A stretch of 22,000 nucleotides of DNA, taken from contig DASXYP010000041.1 of assembly GCA_036502405.1 (NCBI GenBank), positions 1 to 22,000 of the forward strand, given 5' to 3'. The translations under genes were made by a program, and so were the position numbers. Numbering within the stretch: position 1 is the first letter of the stretch; the number at the start of each line of letters is the position of its first letter. Below are positions 7,874 through 14,935 of the stretch, one piece after another. This DNA is from Chersky-806 sp036502405. GTDB lineage: Bacteria > Actinomycetota > Acidimicrobiia > IMCC26256 > JAENVU01. The notes beneath the pieces are model-generated. The model did no database searches. It saw nothing but the letters and a program-made list of their open reading frames with translations, and was not told the origin of the DNA.

Positions 7874-9217
7874 TCAGGGTCGGTCGGCGCGGCGCGCTCG
7901 CGCCGCCGGAAGACGCCCGCGCACCCCGGTCCGGCGATCGTCTTCCGGAGACCTTCGGGATGGTGCCGGAAGACGCCCGCGCAGCCCGGTCCGGCGATCG
8001 TCCTCCGGAGACCTTCGGGATGCCGCACGCCGATGGGTGGTGGGAGTGGTGCGCATGGCGGCGAAGCGGCAGGCCGCCAACGCCATCCAGGTGACGATCA
8101 GGACGGCCAGCTGGGCGCCGAAGCCGCCGCCCGCGAGCGCCACGCCCGCGAGCGCCGCGCTGGTGACGGCGAGCGATGCGGCGTAGGTCGCGACCGCTCT
8201 CCGCCACTGCGGGTGCCGGCTGCCGACGGTGAACCGCGCGTTCGCCCACGCGTTGGCGACGAACGTCGCGCTGACGGCCAGCGCGTTCGCGCCGACCGCT
8301 CCGAGCGCGCTCCAGGTCAGCAGGTAGATCACCAGCGAGACCAGGGTGCTGACCGCGCCGATCGTCGCAAAGCTCACGAGCCGGCGCCCGAAGTCGTCGT
8401 CGAGCGCCGGACGCGCGGTCGGGCCCAGCTCGAGGTCCGCGCGCCCGGCGGCGAAGGCACGGGCCATCCGCGCCGTCCCGCGCAGGTCGTCGAACGCGGT
8501 GCGGGCGACGTGGACGCGGCTGTCCGCGTCGTCGATCCAGTCCACCGGCACCTCGTGGATGCGGAGCCCGTTGTGCTCGGCGAGCACGAGCAGCTCGGTG
8601 TCGAAGAACCATCCGTCGTCGGACACGGCGGGGAGGAGCCGGCGGGCGACGTCGGCGCGCACCGCCTTGAAGCCGCACTGCGCGTCGCGGACCCGGCTCG
8701 CGAGCACGGTCCGGAGGATCAGGTTGTACGTGCGGGAGATGAGCTCACGCTTCGGCCCGCGCGCGACCGAGGACCCCGGCGCCAGCCGCGACCCGATCGC
8801 GAGGTCGGAGTGGCCGGAGACGAGCGGCGCGACGAGCGGGAGGAGCGCGTCGAGGTCGGTGGAGAGGTCGACGTCCATGTACGCGACCACGGCTGCGTCC
8901 GATGCCGACCAGGCCGAGCGCAACGCCAGCCCGCGGCCCTTCCGGTCGAGGTGGCGTGCGGTGACGTGCGGCAGGTCGCGCGCCAGTCGCATCGCGTTGA
9001 TCCACGTTCCGTCGGTCGACGCGTTGTCGACGATGGTGATGCGCCACGTGAACGGGAAGCGCGAGGAGAGGTACGTGTGGAGGCGCTCGATGCTCGAGGC
9101 GAGGACGCGCTCCTCGTTGTAGACCGGGACCGCGATCTCGACCGTCGGCGCGGCCGGCTCGGTCTCGGCGGGAGCTGGCGAGGGGATCGTGAGCCGCTCG
9201 GGGTGGACGTCGTGCAT
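7874..9217 (-). CDS. GT2 polyprenyl-phosphate glycosyltransferase fused to a GtrA flippase domain, with a repeat-encoded tail
   Basis: 447 residues. Residues 25-250 are a DPM1/ALG5-like GT2 domain: VPVYNEE (30-36), DNASTDGT (64-71), DVD metal site (115-117), CGFKAVRADV (181-190). Residues of about 278-390 are a GtrA domain with four membrane helices, the type that flips polyprenyl-phosphate sugars. The fusion would therefore make the lipid-linked sugar in the cytoplasm and deliver it to the GT39 enzyme encoded next. Residues 391-447 are a basic tail unlike GtrA, made of two near-identical 20-residue units (400-419 and 420-439, SRRSPEDDRRTGLRGRLPAP and a close variant) encoded by the 60-bp DNA repeat. 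Start ATG 9217 lacks an obvious Shine-Dalgarno and follows CACGGT by 6 nt, so leaderless initiation is possible. Confidence 0.92.
   Translation of the reverse strand: MHDVHPERLTIPSPAPAETEPAAPTVEIAVPVYNEERVLASSIERLHTYLSSRFPFTWRITIVDNASTDGTWINAMRLARDLPHVTARHLDRKGRGLALRSAWSASDAAVVAYMDVDLSTDLDALLPLVAPLVSGHSDLAIGSRLAPGSSVARGPKRELISRTYNLILRTVLASRVRDAQCGFKAVRADVARRLLPAVSDDGWFFDTELLVLAEHNGLRIHEVPVDWIDDADSRVHVARTAFDDLRGTARMARAFAAGRADLELGPTARPALDDDFGRRLVSFATIGAVSTLVSLVIYLLTWSALGAVGANALAVSATFVANAWANARFTVGSRHPQWRRAVATYAASLAVTSAALAGVALAGGGFGAQLAVLIVTWMALAACRFAAMRTTPTTHRRAASRRSPEDDRRTGLRGRLPAPSRRSPEDDRRTGVRGRLPAARARRADRP
7905..8022. repeat. Tandem 60-bp hairpin repeat, copies 1 and 2
   Basis: Two 58-bp units (7905-7962 and 7965-8022, 56/58 identical, differing at 7924/7984 and 7943/8003) with an exact 60-bp period. 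Each unit forms a stem-loop. Copy 1 has arms CCGGAAGACG (7906-7915) and CGTCTTCCGG (7939-7948), a perfect 10-bp stem with a 23-nt loop ending CGGTCCGGCGAT. Copy 2 has arms at 7966-7975 and 7999-8008 with one changed position, which would be a G-U wobble in the minus-strand transcript. Each unit is followed by GGAGACCTTCGGGATG (starting in the arm). They lie in frame inside the GT2-GtrA gene. A third, inverted copy is at 17512-17554. Confidence 0.9.
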
Positions 9218-9223
9218 GACGAC

Positions 9224-9280
9224 ACCGTGCCGGGAGCCGGTAAGAGCCGGCTGCGACCGGCGTAAGAACGACTCAAGAAC
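9224..9280 (-). promoter_or_regulatory. Candidate activator-type promoter of the GT2-GtrA/GT39 operon with 11-bp-phased direct repeats
   Basis: On the plus strand TAAGA occurs at 9241 and 9263 and CAAGA at 9274, at 22- and 11-bp spacing. The last two belong to AAGAAC repeats at 9264-9269 and 9275-9280. Direct half-sites at 11-bp phase are typical of OmpR/PhoP-family response regulators. They lie 24-63 nt upstream of the ATG, that is, over the -35 region if transcription starts at or near the ATG behind CACGGT (9229-9224). No regulator gene of that class is in the window. Confidence 0.4.
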
Positions 9281-9316
9281 CTGGGCGCCCGGCCCCGGCT
9301 CCCCGGTCGACTCCCT

Positions 9317-9361
9317 TGTCTGTGCCGATCCGGTCGTACCGCGACGAATTCGGCACAGACA
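9317..9361. terminator. Strong hairpin downstream of the SnoaL-like gene
   Basis: Perfect 12-bp inverted repeat TGTCTGTGCCGA (9317-9328) / TCGGCACAGACA (9350-9361) with a 21-nt loop that can form a second small stem (GTCG/CGAC). It lies 16 nt beyond the SnoaL-like stop and before the GT2-GtrA promoter. No T-tract follows on the minus strand, so it would be a U-less actinobacterial-type terminator or a dispersed palindromic repeat. Confidence 0.6.
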
Positions 9362-9377
9362 GAGAAGCGGGGCGTGC

Positions 9378-9782
9378 TCAGGCGCGCAGCACGGCCTCGG
9401 TCTGGGCGGTGTCCTCGGTGCCGCGGTAGTAGGCGATCTTCCCGTCCCGGAACCCGAACACGTGGTGCAGGTCCATGGCGGCGCTGCGGCCGGTCGCCCG
9501 GGACTTCACGCGGAACCGCACGACGGTCAGCACGTCGTTGTCGTTGGCCGCGTACGAGGTCGGTGTGAACTCCTCGACCTCCATCGCGCCCGCGAGCTGC
9601 TCGAAGAACGCCGCGACCCCGTCCTTGCCCCGGTGGACGCCGTACCACGGCGCCGCCGTCGACGATGCCTCGGACGCCCAGTCGACGTCGTCGGTCACGA
9701 CGGCGACGATCGCCGCGACGTCGCCGCGTGTGAACGCGTCGTACACGCCCTCGATGGTCTTGATGTTGGCATCGGCACCCAT
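9378..9782 (-). CDS. SnoaL-like / ketosteroid-isomerase-related protein (NTF2-like fold)
   Basis: 134 residues, the usual size of single-domain NTF2-like proteins. The N-terminus IKTIEGVYDAFTRGDVAAIVAVVTDDVDW is the classic opening (helix, DAF..GD, then D-x-V-x-W). A YGVHRGKDGVAAFF helix, two to three strands (DVLTVVRFRVKSRATGR) and DLHHVFGFRDGKIAYYRGTED follow. The start is ATG 9782 behind AGGAGG. The fold covers isomerases, cyclases, dehydratases and non-catalytic binding proteins, so no reaction is assigned. It lies 65 nt downstream of a DHA2 transporter gene on the same strand and could be co-transcribed with it, though an inverted repeat lies between them. Confidence 0.88.
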   Translation of the reverse strand: MGADANIKTIEGVYDAFTRGDVAAIVAVVTDDVDWASEASSTAAPWYGVHRGKDGVAAFFEQLAGAMEVEEFTPTSYAANDNDVLTVVRFRVKSRATGRSAAMDLHHVFGFRDGKIAYYRGTEDTAQTEAVLRA

Positions 9783-9794
9783 GATGAGCCTCCT

Positions 9795-9819
9795 CGTGGT
9801 CGTCTCCCTGCTGACCACG
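9795..9819. promoter_or_regulatory. Inverted repeat between DHA2 transporter and SnoaL-like genes
   Basis: CGTGGTC (9795-9801) and GACCACG (9813-9819), a perfect 7-bp inverted repeat with an 11-nt spacer, immediately upstream of the AGGAGG of the SnoaL-like gene. It could be an operator, a weak terminator of the transporter gene, or a translation-affecting hairpin; sequence alone does not decide. Confidence 0.45.
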
Positions 9820-9847
9820 ATTCGCCGCGGGCGCCGGCGCGGATCAC

Positions 9848-11278
9848 TCAGGCGTGGGCGCGGTGGTGCCAGCGGAGCCGGCGGCGATCCTCGGCGGTGA
9901 CCGTGCCGCCGACGAACAGCAACGCGATCACGAGGCCGGCGACGCCGAGCATCGCGTCGACCATGAACGCGTGCGAGATGCCGTCGGCGAGGTCGCTCCC
10001 CGACGTGCCCGACGCGACCACGATCGCGGTGTTGAGGCCCAGGCCGATCGCGCCGCCGGCGATCTGGCACATGTAGACGATGCCGCCGGCCAGGCTCGAG
10101 CGCGAGGGATCGAGCGCGGTGACCGCGGACGTCGTGACCGACGAGTAGAAGAGCCCGACGCCGATCCCCAGGACGATCATCCCGGGCACCAGCGACAGGT
10201 ACGACGAGTGGACGTCGAGCCGCGACAGCATCAGCATGCCGACCGCGAGGAACCCGGCGCCGAGCGAGACGATCGCCTTGGCGCCGAGCCGCTGGTACAG
10301 CGATCCCGCGATGAACGACGTCGCCGCGAACACGCCCATCATCGGCAGCAGGCCCGCCCCGGATCCCAACGCGGAGTAGCCGAGCACCTTGGTCATGAAC
10401 TGGGGCAGGTAGAGCAGCGCGGAGAAGAAGATCGCGGACATCACCAGGACCGAGACGCTGGCTGCGGTGAAGATGCGGTTCGACAGGATGTCGCGCGGGA
10501 TCAGCGCGTGGTCGCCCTGGCGGGACTCGATGATGCCGAAGACCGCGAGCATCACGAAGCCGACGGCGAAGAACGTGAGGATCGTCGGGCTGGTGAACCC
10601 GAGGTCCGAGCCTTCGTCGAGCGCGAGCAGCAGTGCCACCACCCCGATCGTGAGCGTGGCGACGCCGGGATAGTCGAGGCGCCGGTCGGTTGCACCGACC
10701 TGGGACTCGGTCACCTCGCGTCGGGTCACGTACATGGCGAAGAGCGCGATCGGGAGGTTCACGAAGAACACCCACCGCCAGCTCAGCACGTCGGTGAGGA
10801 ACCCCCCGAACATCGGTCCGATCGCGTTGCCGAGCCCGGCGACACCGAGGATGAGGCCACCGGCGAGGCCCGCCTTGCTGTCGGGGAGGATCGCGTAGGT
10901 CATCCCGAGGACCGCCGGCCACATCAACGCGCCACCGATGCCCATCAGCATCCGGCACGCGATGAGCACGTCGATGTTGGGTGCGAGGCCGCCCAGCACG
11001 GAGAAGCCGGCGAAGATCGCGCTCCCGATCATGAAGATCCGCTTGCGGCCGTAGAGGTCGGCGAGCTTGCCGCCGGTGACGATCAACACGCCGAACACCA
11101 GCGCATAGCCGTTGATCACCCACTGTGCGGTCGAGAGGTCGGTCCCCAGATCCTTCTCGATCTGGGGGACCGCGACGCTCAACGCGGTGAAGTCGTTCGC
11201 GATCACGAACACGCCGAGCGCCATCGCGACCAGCGCCAGGAGCGTTCCCCGGTCGAGCTTGCCTTCCGTCGTCGCCAC
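9848..11278 (-). CDS. DHA2-family MFS drug:H+ antiporter (transporter A)
   Basis: 476 residues with about 14 predicted membrane helices, typical of DHA2 (14-TMS) multidrug efflux proteins. Visible motifs: NDFTALSVAVPQI in TM1 (DHA2 motif D1, usually LDxTxxNVAxP), GGKLADLYGRKR in the first cytoplasmic loop (motif A) and GPMFGGFL in TM5 (motif C, the antiporter motif). The start is placed at GTG 11278 because AAGGGGG stands 6 nt before it; a TTG at 11293 would overlap this ribosome site. It is separated by 123 nt from the upstream transporter gene and has a plausible own -10 box. The exported compound is unknown. It is shorter than its two neighbours and differs clearly in sequence, so it is not a recent duplicate. 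Confidence 0.92.
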   Translation of the reverse strand: MATTEGKLDRGTLLALVAMALGVFVIANDFTALSVAVPQIEKDLGTDLSTAQWVINGYALVFGVLIVTGGKLADLYGRKRIFMIGSAIFAGFSVLGGLAPNIDVLIACRMLMGIGGALMWPAVLGMTYAILPDSKAGLAGGLILGVAGLGNAIGPMFGGFLTDVLSWRWVFFVNLPIALFAMYVTRREVTESQVGATDRRLDYPGVATLTIGVVALLLALDEGSDLGFTSPTILTFFAVGFVMLAVFGIIESRQGDHALIPRDILSNRIFTAASVSVLVMSAIFFSALLYLPQFMTKVLGYSALGSGAGLLPMMGVFAATSFIAGSLYQRLGAKAIVSLGAGFLAVGMLMLSRLDVHSSYLSLVPGMIVLGIGVGLFYSSVTTSAVTALDPSRSSLAGGIVYMCQIAGGAIGLGLNTAIVVASGTSGSDLADGISHAFMVDAMLGVAGLVIALLFVGGTVTAEDRRRLRWHHRAHA

Positions 11279-11401
11279 GACGGCCCCCTTCAACGGTCGC
11301 CCTCCCGCCGCGCGTGCCCGGCGAGAACTCTACGGTCGTGCCCTGGGCTCGTCGGCCATGCCGGTGCGGACCTTGAGGAAGAAGGGCCGGGCCCCGGGCG
11401 C
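11279..11401 (-). promoter_or_regulatory. Spacer with probable promoter for transporter A
   Basis: The minus strand carries TAGAGT (11332-11327), a TANNNT -10 box that would give a leader of about 42 nt ending in the AAGGGGG ribosome site. Just after the stop of transporter B, CCGGG-G-CCCGG followed by a pyrimidine run may act as a weak terminator. This suggests transporter A can be expressed separately from B and C. Confidence 0.4.
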
Positions 11402-13141
11402 TCAGCCCTGCCACTCCACCACGGTGGGCTCCACCGTCGACCCGCTCACCGGGCCGAGCGCCTCGATCCGCTCGAGCGCGGCCTCCTCGTCCGGGCGGGT
11501 CGGCACCTTGATCTTCGGGATCAGCAGCGACACGAACGCTCCGATCACGACGACCACCGTGGCGAAGGTCAGGGCGCTGCGCGTCCCTGCCGCCACTGCG
11601 CTCTCGACCACGTGGCGCAGCTCGGCGACATCGGCGATCGACGCGCCGCGGGGCGGCGCGAAGTTCACGCCGTTGGTGTGCAATCCCCGCTCGACCGTCC
11701 CCTTGAACGCGCCCGACAGCCGCGACGCCCGGACGCTCTGCAGCGCGTGCGAGATGGTGACGCTCGTGAGCAGCGCGCCGATGACCGCGATGCCGAGCGC
11801 AGCCCCGAGCTGGCGGACCGTCGTGTTGGCGCCGCTCGCCGCGCCCGACCGCTCGTTGGGGATCTCGGAGAGGATCACGTTGGTCAGCTGCGAACCCGCG
11901 AACCCGATGCCGATCCCGAAGACGACCAGGCCGGGCAGGAGCGACCAGAAGGTGAGCTGCGGCGAGATCGCGAGGACCATGAGCGCGAGCCCGACCGCTT
12001 CGAGGAGCAGACCGCTCCGCACGACGGAGGTCACCGAGATGCGCCGGGTGAGCCGGGCCCCGATCTGGGTCCCGACGATGATCGAGATGCCCGACGGCAG
12101 CAGCCACAACCCGTTGTCGACCGCGGAAAGGTGCAGTCCGTCCTGGAGGAACACCGGCAGCACGAACAGGAACCCGAGCTGGCCCATCGCCAGCACCAGC
12201 GTCGTGAGCAGCCCGTAGCGGAAGCTCAGCCGATGCAGCTGCCCGAACTCGAAGAGTGGATCGGCGTCCTCACGCTCCTTGCGCCGCTCGACCGCGTAGA
12301 ACGCGGCGAGGAGGCCCACCGCGGCGAGGATCGCGATCGGGACGATCGAGACCGGCCGGCTCGTGGGCCAGAGCTCGGAGCCGCCGATCCCGAACTCCTC
12401 GAGCGGGCGCCACCAGCCGTACCGCGTGCCCTCACTGAGCGCGAAGACGAGGAGGAACATGCCGCTCGCGATCAGGAAGGCTCCCGGCACGTCGATTCGC
12501 TCGCGCTCGGACGCCGTCGGGCTGCGCCGCATCACCAGCAGCGCCCCGATGATCGCGACGGGTACGACGATGAGGTTGATCCGGAACGACCAGCGCCACG
12601 AGTAGTTCGTGGTCAGGAAGCCGCCGAGGAGCGGGCCGAGCGCGACCGCGGCACCGGCGGTCGCACCCCACATCGCGAACGCGGTGGCCCGCTCGTGCCC
12701 GTGGAAGGTCGAGGAGAGGATGCCGAGCGTCGCGGGCATCATGAGCGAGGCACCGACGCCCTCGATGATCGCCTCACCGAGGATCAGCACGGGGACGGAC
12801 TGCGCGAGCGACGCCAGCAGCGAGCCGACGCCGAACAGCGCGGCGCCGATGATGAAGATCCGGCGCGCGCCGTAGAGGTCGGCCAGACGACCACCGATGA
12901 TGAGCAGGCTCGCGAACGTCAGCGAGTACCCGGTGATCACCCACTGCAGGCTGGGCAGCGTCGTGTGGAGGTCCCGCAGGATCGTCGGGATCGCGACGTT
13001 CAGCACCGTCGTGTCGAGCGCGACGATCAGCACCGAGAGGATGACGATGACGAGGGTGAACCAGCGGCGCGGGTCCGGCGCGCCGTTCGGGAGGGTGACC
13101 GGCGACTCGCTCACCCCCGGGACGGTATTGGGTGTCGTCAC
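11402..13141 (-). CDS. DHA2-family MFS drug:H+ antiporter (transporter B)
   Basis: 579 residues with about 14 membrane helices and a longer hydrophilic loop near the middle (YGWWRPLEEFGIGGSELWPT). It carries the textbook DHA2 motifs: ALDTTVLNVAIPTI in TM1, GRLADLYGARRIF (motif A) and GPLLGGFLTTNYSWRW (motif C in TM5). The C-terminus ends with a cytoplasmic tail after a large extracellular loop (AFKGTVERGLHTNGVNF). The start is GTG 13141, which overlaps the stop of transporter C by 4 nt (GTGA), so it is translationally coupled and second in the operon. No strong ribosome site precedes it, as expected for re-initiation. The substrate is unknown; related proteins export drugs, dyes or antibiotics. 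Confidence 0.93.
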   Translation of the reverse strand: MTTPNTVPGVSESPVTLPNGAPDPRRWFTLVIVILSVLIVALDTTVLNVAIPTILRDLHTTLPSLQWVITGYSLTFASLLIIGGRLADLYGARRIFIIGAALFGVGSLLASLAQSVPVLILGEAIIEGVGASLMMPATLGILSSTFHGHERATAFAMWGATAGAAVALGPLLGGFLTTNYSWRWSFRINLIVVPVAIIGALLVMRRSPTASERERIDVPGAFLIASGMFLLVFALSEGTRYGWWRPLEEFGIGGSELWPTSRPVSIVPIAILAAVGLLAAFYAVERRKEREDADPLFEFGQLHRLSFRYGLLTTLVLAMGQLGFLFVLPVFLQDGLHLSAVDNGLWLLPSGISIIVGTQIGARLTRRISVTSVVRSGLLLEAVGLALMVLAISPQLTFWSLLPGLVVFGIGIGFAGSQLTNVILSEIPNERSGAASGANTTVRQLGAALGIAVIGALLTSVTISHALQSVRASRLSGAFKGTVERGLHTNGVNFAPPRGASIADVAELRHVVESAVAAGTRSALTFATVVVVIGAFVSLLIPKIKVPTRPDEEAALERIEALGPVSGSTVEPTVVEWQG

Positions 13142-14871
13142 CGGCCGCGGAGAGAATCCGCGTCCAGCGACCGCTCGTCCTCGACGTCGGCGAAGATCGG
13201 CGGGGTGCCGGCGAGCCCGAGCTCGGCCGCGTCCTCCATGGACTCGACGGGTCCGTGCATCGCACCCTCGTCCCCCATGGTGTGGGGCAGGTAGCGGTAG
13301 ACGATCACCGCCGAGATGGCGGCCAGGATGGCGCCGACCGTCACCGCGAGGTGGATGCCACCGATGAACGCGTCCTGGGCCCCGAGCGTCAGCGCGTGGC
13401 CGGCGGCCGCGGGCAGCTTGGCCGCCTCGCCCAGCGCGCCCGAGAGCGAAGTCGTCGCCTCCGAGGCCTGCCCCGGCGAGAGGTGCGCGACCACGCTGGT
13501 CATCGCGCTCGCGTAGTGCGAGGCCGCGACGCTTCCGAGCACCGCGACCCCGAGCGCCGCGCCGAGCTCCCGAGTCGCATCGTTCATCGCGGAGCCCGCG
13601 CCCGCGCGCCGCGCCGGGACCGCGCCCATGATCGACGCGGTCATCGGCGACATCGTCAGCGCGATGCCGCCGACGAGCGGGACGAACGCCACCAGCACGT
13701 ACCAGTACGACGTGTTCACGCCGAGCGCGCGGAACATCAGCAGCCCGACGGTGATGAGGATCATGCCGCCGGCGACGACGCGGTGCGCGCCGAACATCTT
13801 CGAGAGTCGAGGGGTCAGCGGCGCCACGATGATCATGATCGGCGCCATCGGCAGGGTGCGGAGCGCCGCCGACAGCGGGCTGTAGCCGAGGACCAGCTGG
13901 AAGTACTGCGTGATGAGGAACATCACGCCGTACATCGCGAGGAAGACGAGGATCATCCCGCCGGTCCCGGTGCTGAACGCGGCGTTCTTGAAGAAGCTCA
14001 TGTCGAGCATCGGCTCGTCGACGTGCAGCTCCCATGCGACGAACAGCGCCAGGACCACCGCGGCGATCCCGAACGCGGCCAGGGTGCCGGTGCTGCCCCA
14101 CCCCTGGTCCGGGGCCTGGATCAGCCCGTAGACGAGCGCGGAGATCCCGATGATGGAGAGCACCGCGCCGAGCGGGTCGAGCTTGCCCTGCTCGGGGTCG
14201 CGCGAGCGCGGCACGAGGAACCAGCCGGCGACCAGCGCCACCGCGATGATCGGGACGTTGATGAGGAAGACCGAGCCGTACCAGAAATGCCCGAGCAGGA
14301 AGCCGCTGGCGACGGGTCCGATCGCGCCCGCCGCGCCGGTCGTCGCGGCCCAGATCGCGATCGCCTTCGCGCGCTCGTGCGGAGGAAAGACGTTCACGAG
14401 GATCGACAGCGTCGACGGCATGATCAGCGCGGCCGAGGCGCCCATGGCGGCGCGACAGGCGATGAGCTGCCACATCTGCGTCGACTCGGACGCGAGCGCG
14501 GCCGCGACCATGAACCCGAGCAGGCCGAGCTGCAGGGCGCCCTTGCGCCCGAACCGGTCGCCGAGCGCACCGGTCGAGAACAGGAGCCCCGCGAACACGA
14601 GCGAGTACGCGGCCACGACCCACTGGAGCTGCGAGGTGGTCGCGTTGAGGTCGCGCGAGAGCGTCGGGATCGCGACGTTGAGGCTCGCGTTCCCGACGAA
14701 GACGATGAGGAGGCTGAGGCAGAGCACCGCCAGCGTCCACCAGCGGCGCGCGTAGGCCGCCGGCTCGATGCCGTGGGTGGAGGCGTGCGCGCCCGAGCCG
14801 GGAGGTGCAGGCGTGGATGCGGCCGGGGATGCCGCCTGGGGTGCGGAGGCGGAGTCCGCGGTGGTGGTCAT
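13138..14871 (-). CDS. DHA2-family MFS drug:H+ antiporter (transporter C), first gene of the efflux operon
   Basis: 577 residues: an Ala/Pro/Ser-rich cytoplasmic N-terminus (1-40), then about 14 membrane helices and an acidic C-terminal tail. Motif A reads GALGDRFGRKG and motif C reads GPVASGFL. The TM1 motif is unusual: VGNASLNVAIPTL in place of LDxTxxNVAxP, so the acidic residue conserved in most DHA2 proteins is replaced by glycine. ATG 14871 follows TACTGT by 6 nt without a Shine-Dalgarno, which indicates a leaderless transcript. It is divergent from the TetR gene across 64 nt, the standard layout for a repressor controlling its efflux pump. Overlap with transporter B at the 3' end makes B co-expressed. 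Confidence 0.93.
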   Translation of the reverse strand: MTTTADSASAPQAASPAASTPAPPGSGAHASTHGIEPAAYARRWWTLAVLCLSLLIVFVGNASLNVAIPTLSRDLNATTSQLQWVVAAYSLVFAGLLFSTGALGDRFGRKGALQLGLLGFMVAAALASESTQMWQLIACRAAMGASAALIMPSTLSILVNVFPPHERAKAIAIWAATTGAAGAIGPVASGFLLGHFWYGSVFLINVPIIAVALVAGWFLVPRSRDPEQGKLDPLGAVLSIIGISALVYGLIQAPDQGWGSTGTLAAFGIAAVVLALFVAWELHVDEPMLDMSFFKNAAFSTGTGGMILVFLAMYGVMFLITQYFQLVLGYSPLSAALRTLPMAPIMIIVAPLTPRLSKMFGAHRVVAGGMILITVGLLMFRALGVNTSYWYVLVAFVPLVGGIALTMSPMTASIMGAVPARRAGAGSAMNDATRELGAALGVAVLGSVAASHYASAMTSVVAHLSPGQASEATTSLSGALGEAAKLPAAAGHALTLGAQDAFIGGIHLAVTVGAILAAISAVIVYRYLPHTMGDEGAMHGPVESMEDAAELGLAGTPPIFADVEDERSLDADSLRGR

Positions 14872-14935
14872 GAAGTGACAGTACCTGACTTTCGACGGCT
14901 TGCGCCAATAGTTATTTTCTGCCAAACTTCTGAAC
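14872..14935. promoter_or_regulatory. Divergent TetR/efflux intergenic region with paired promoters
   Basis: Minus strand: TACTGT (14883-14878), 6 nt, then the ATG of transporter C. Plus strand: AAACTT (14924-14929), 6 nt, then GTG 14936 of the TetR gene. Both fit leaderless promoters. An imperfect palindrome TGACAGTACCTGACT (14876-14890, arms match 4 of 6) covers the transporter -10 box, and AATAGTTATT (14907-14916) is palindromic except at its centre. Either could be the TetR operator. Confidence 0.45.

Noticed and set aside
5196..8186. A plus-strand open frame of nearly 1000 codons opposite the SDR and GT39 genes
   Set aside because: It has the same compositional signature of a GC-driven shadow frame and runs through the hairpin repeats. 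The minus-strand genes have full family motifs.
9854..13294. A plus-strand open frame of more than 1100 codons opposite the transporter genes
   Set aside because: Its translation is dominated by Arg, Glu, Asp and His with no hydrophobic core or domain, and it lies exactly opposite two well-conserved MFS genes. Long antisense frames are expected at this GC content.
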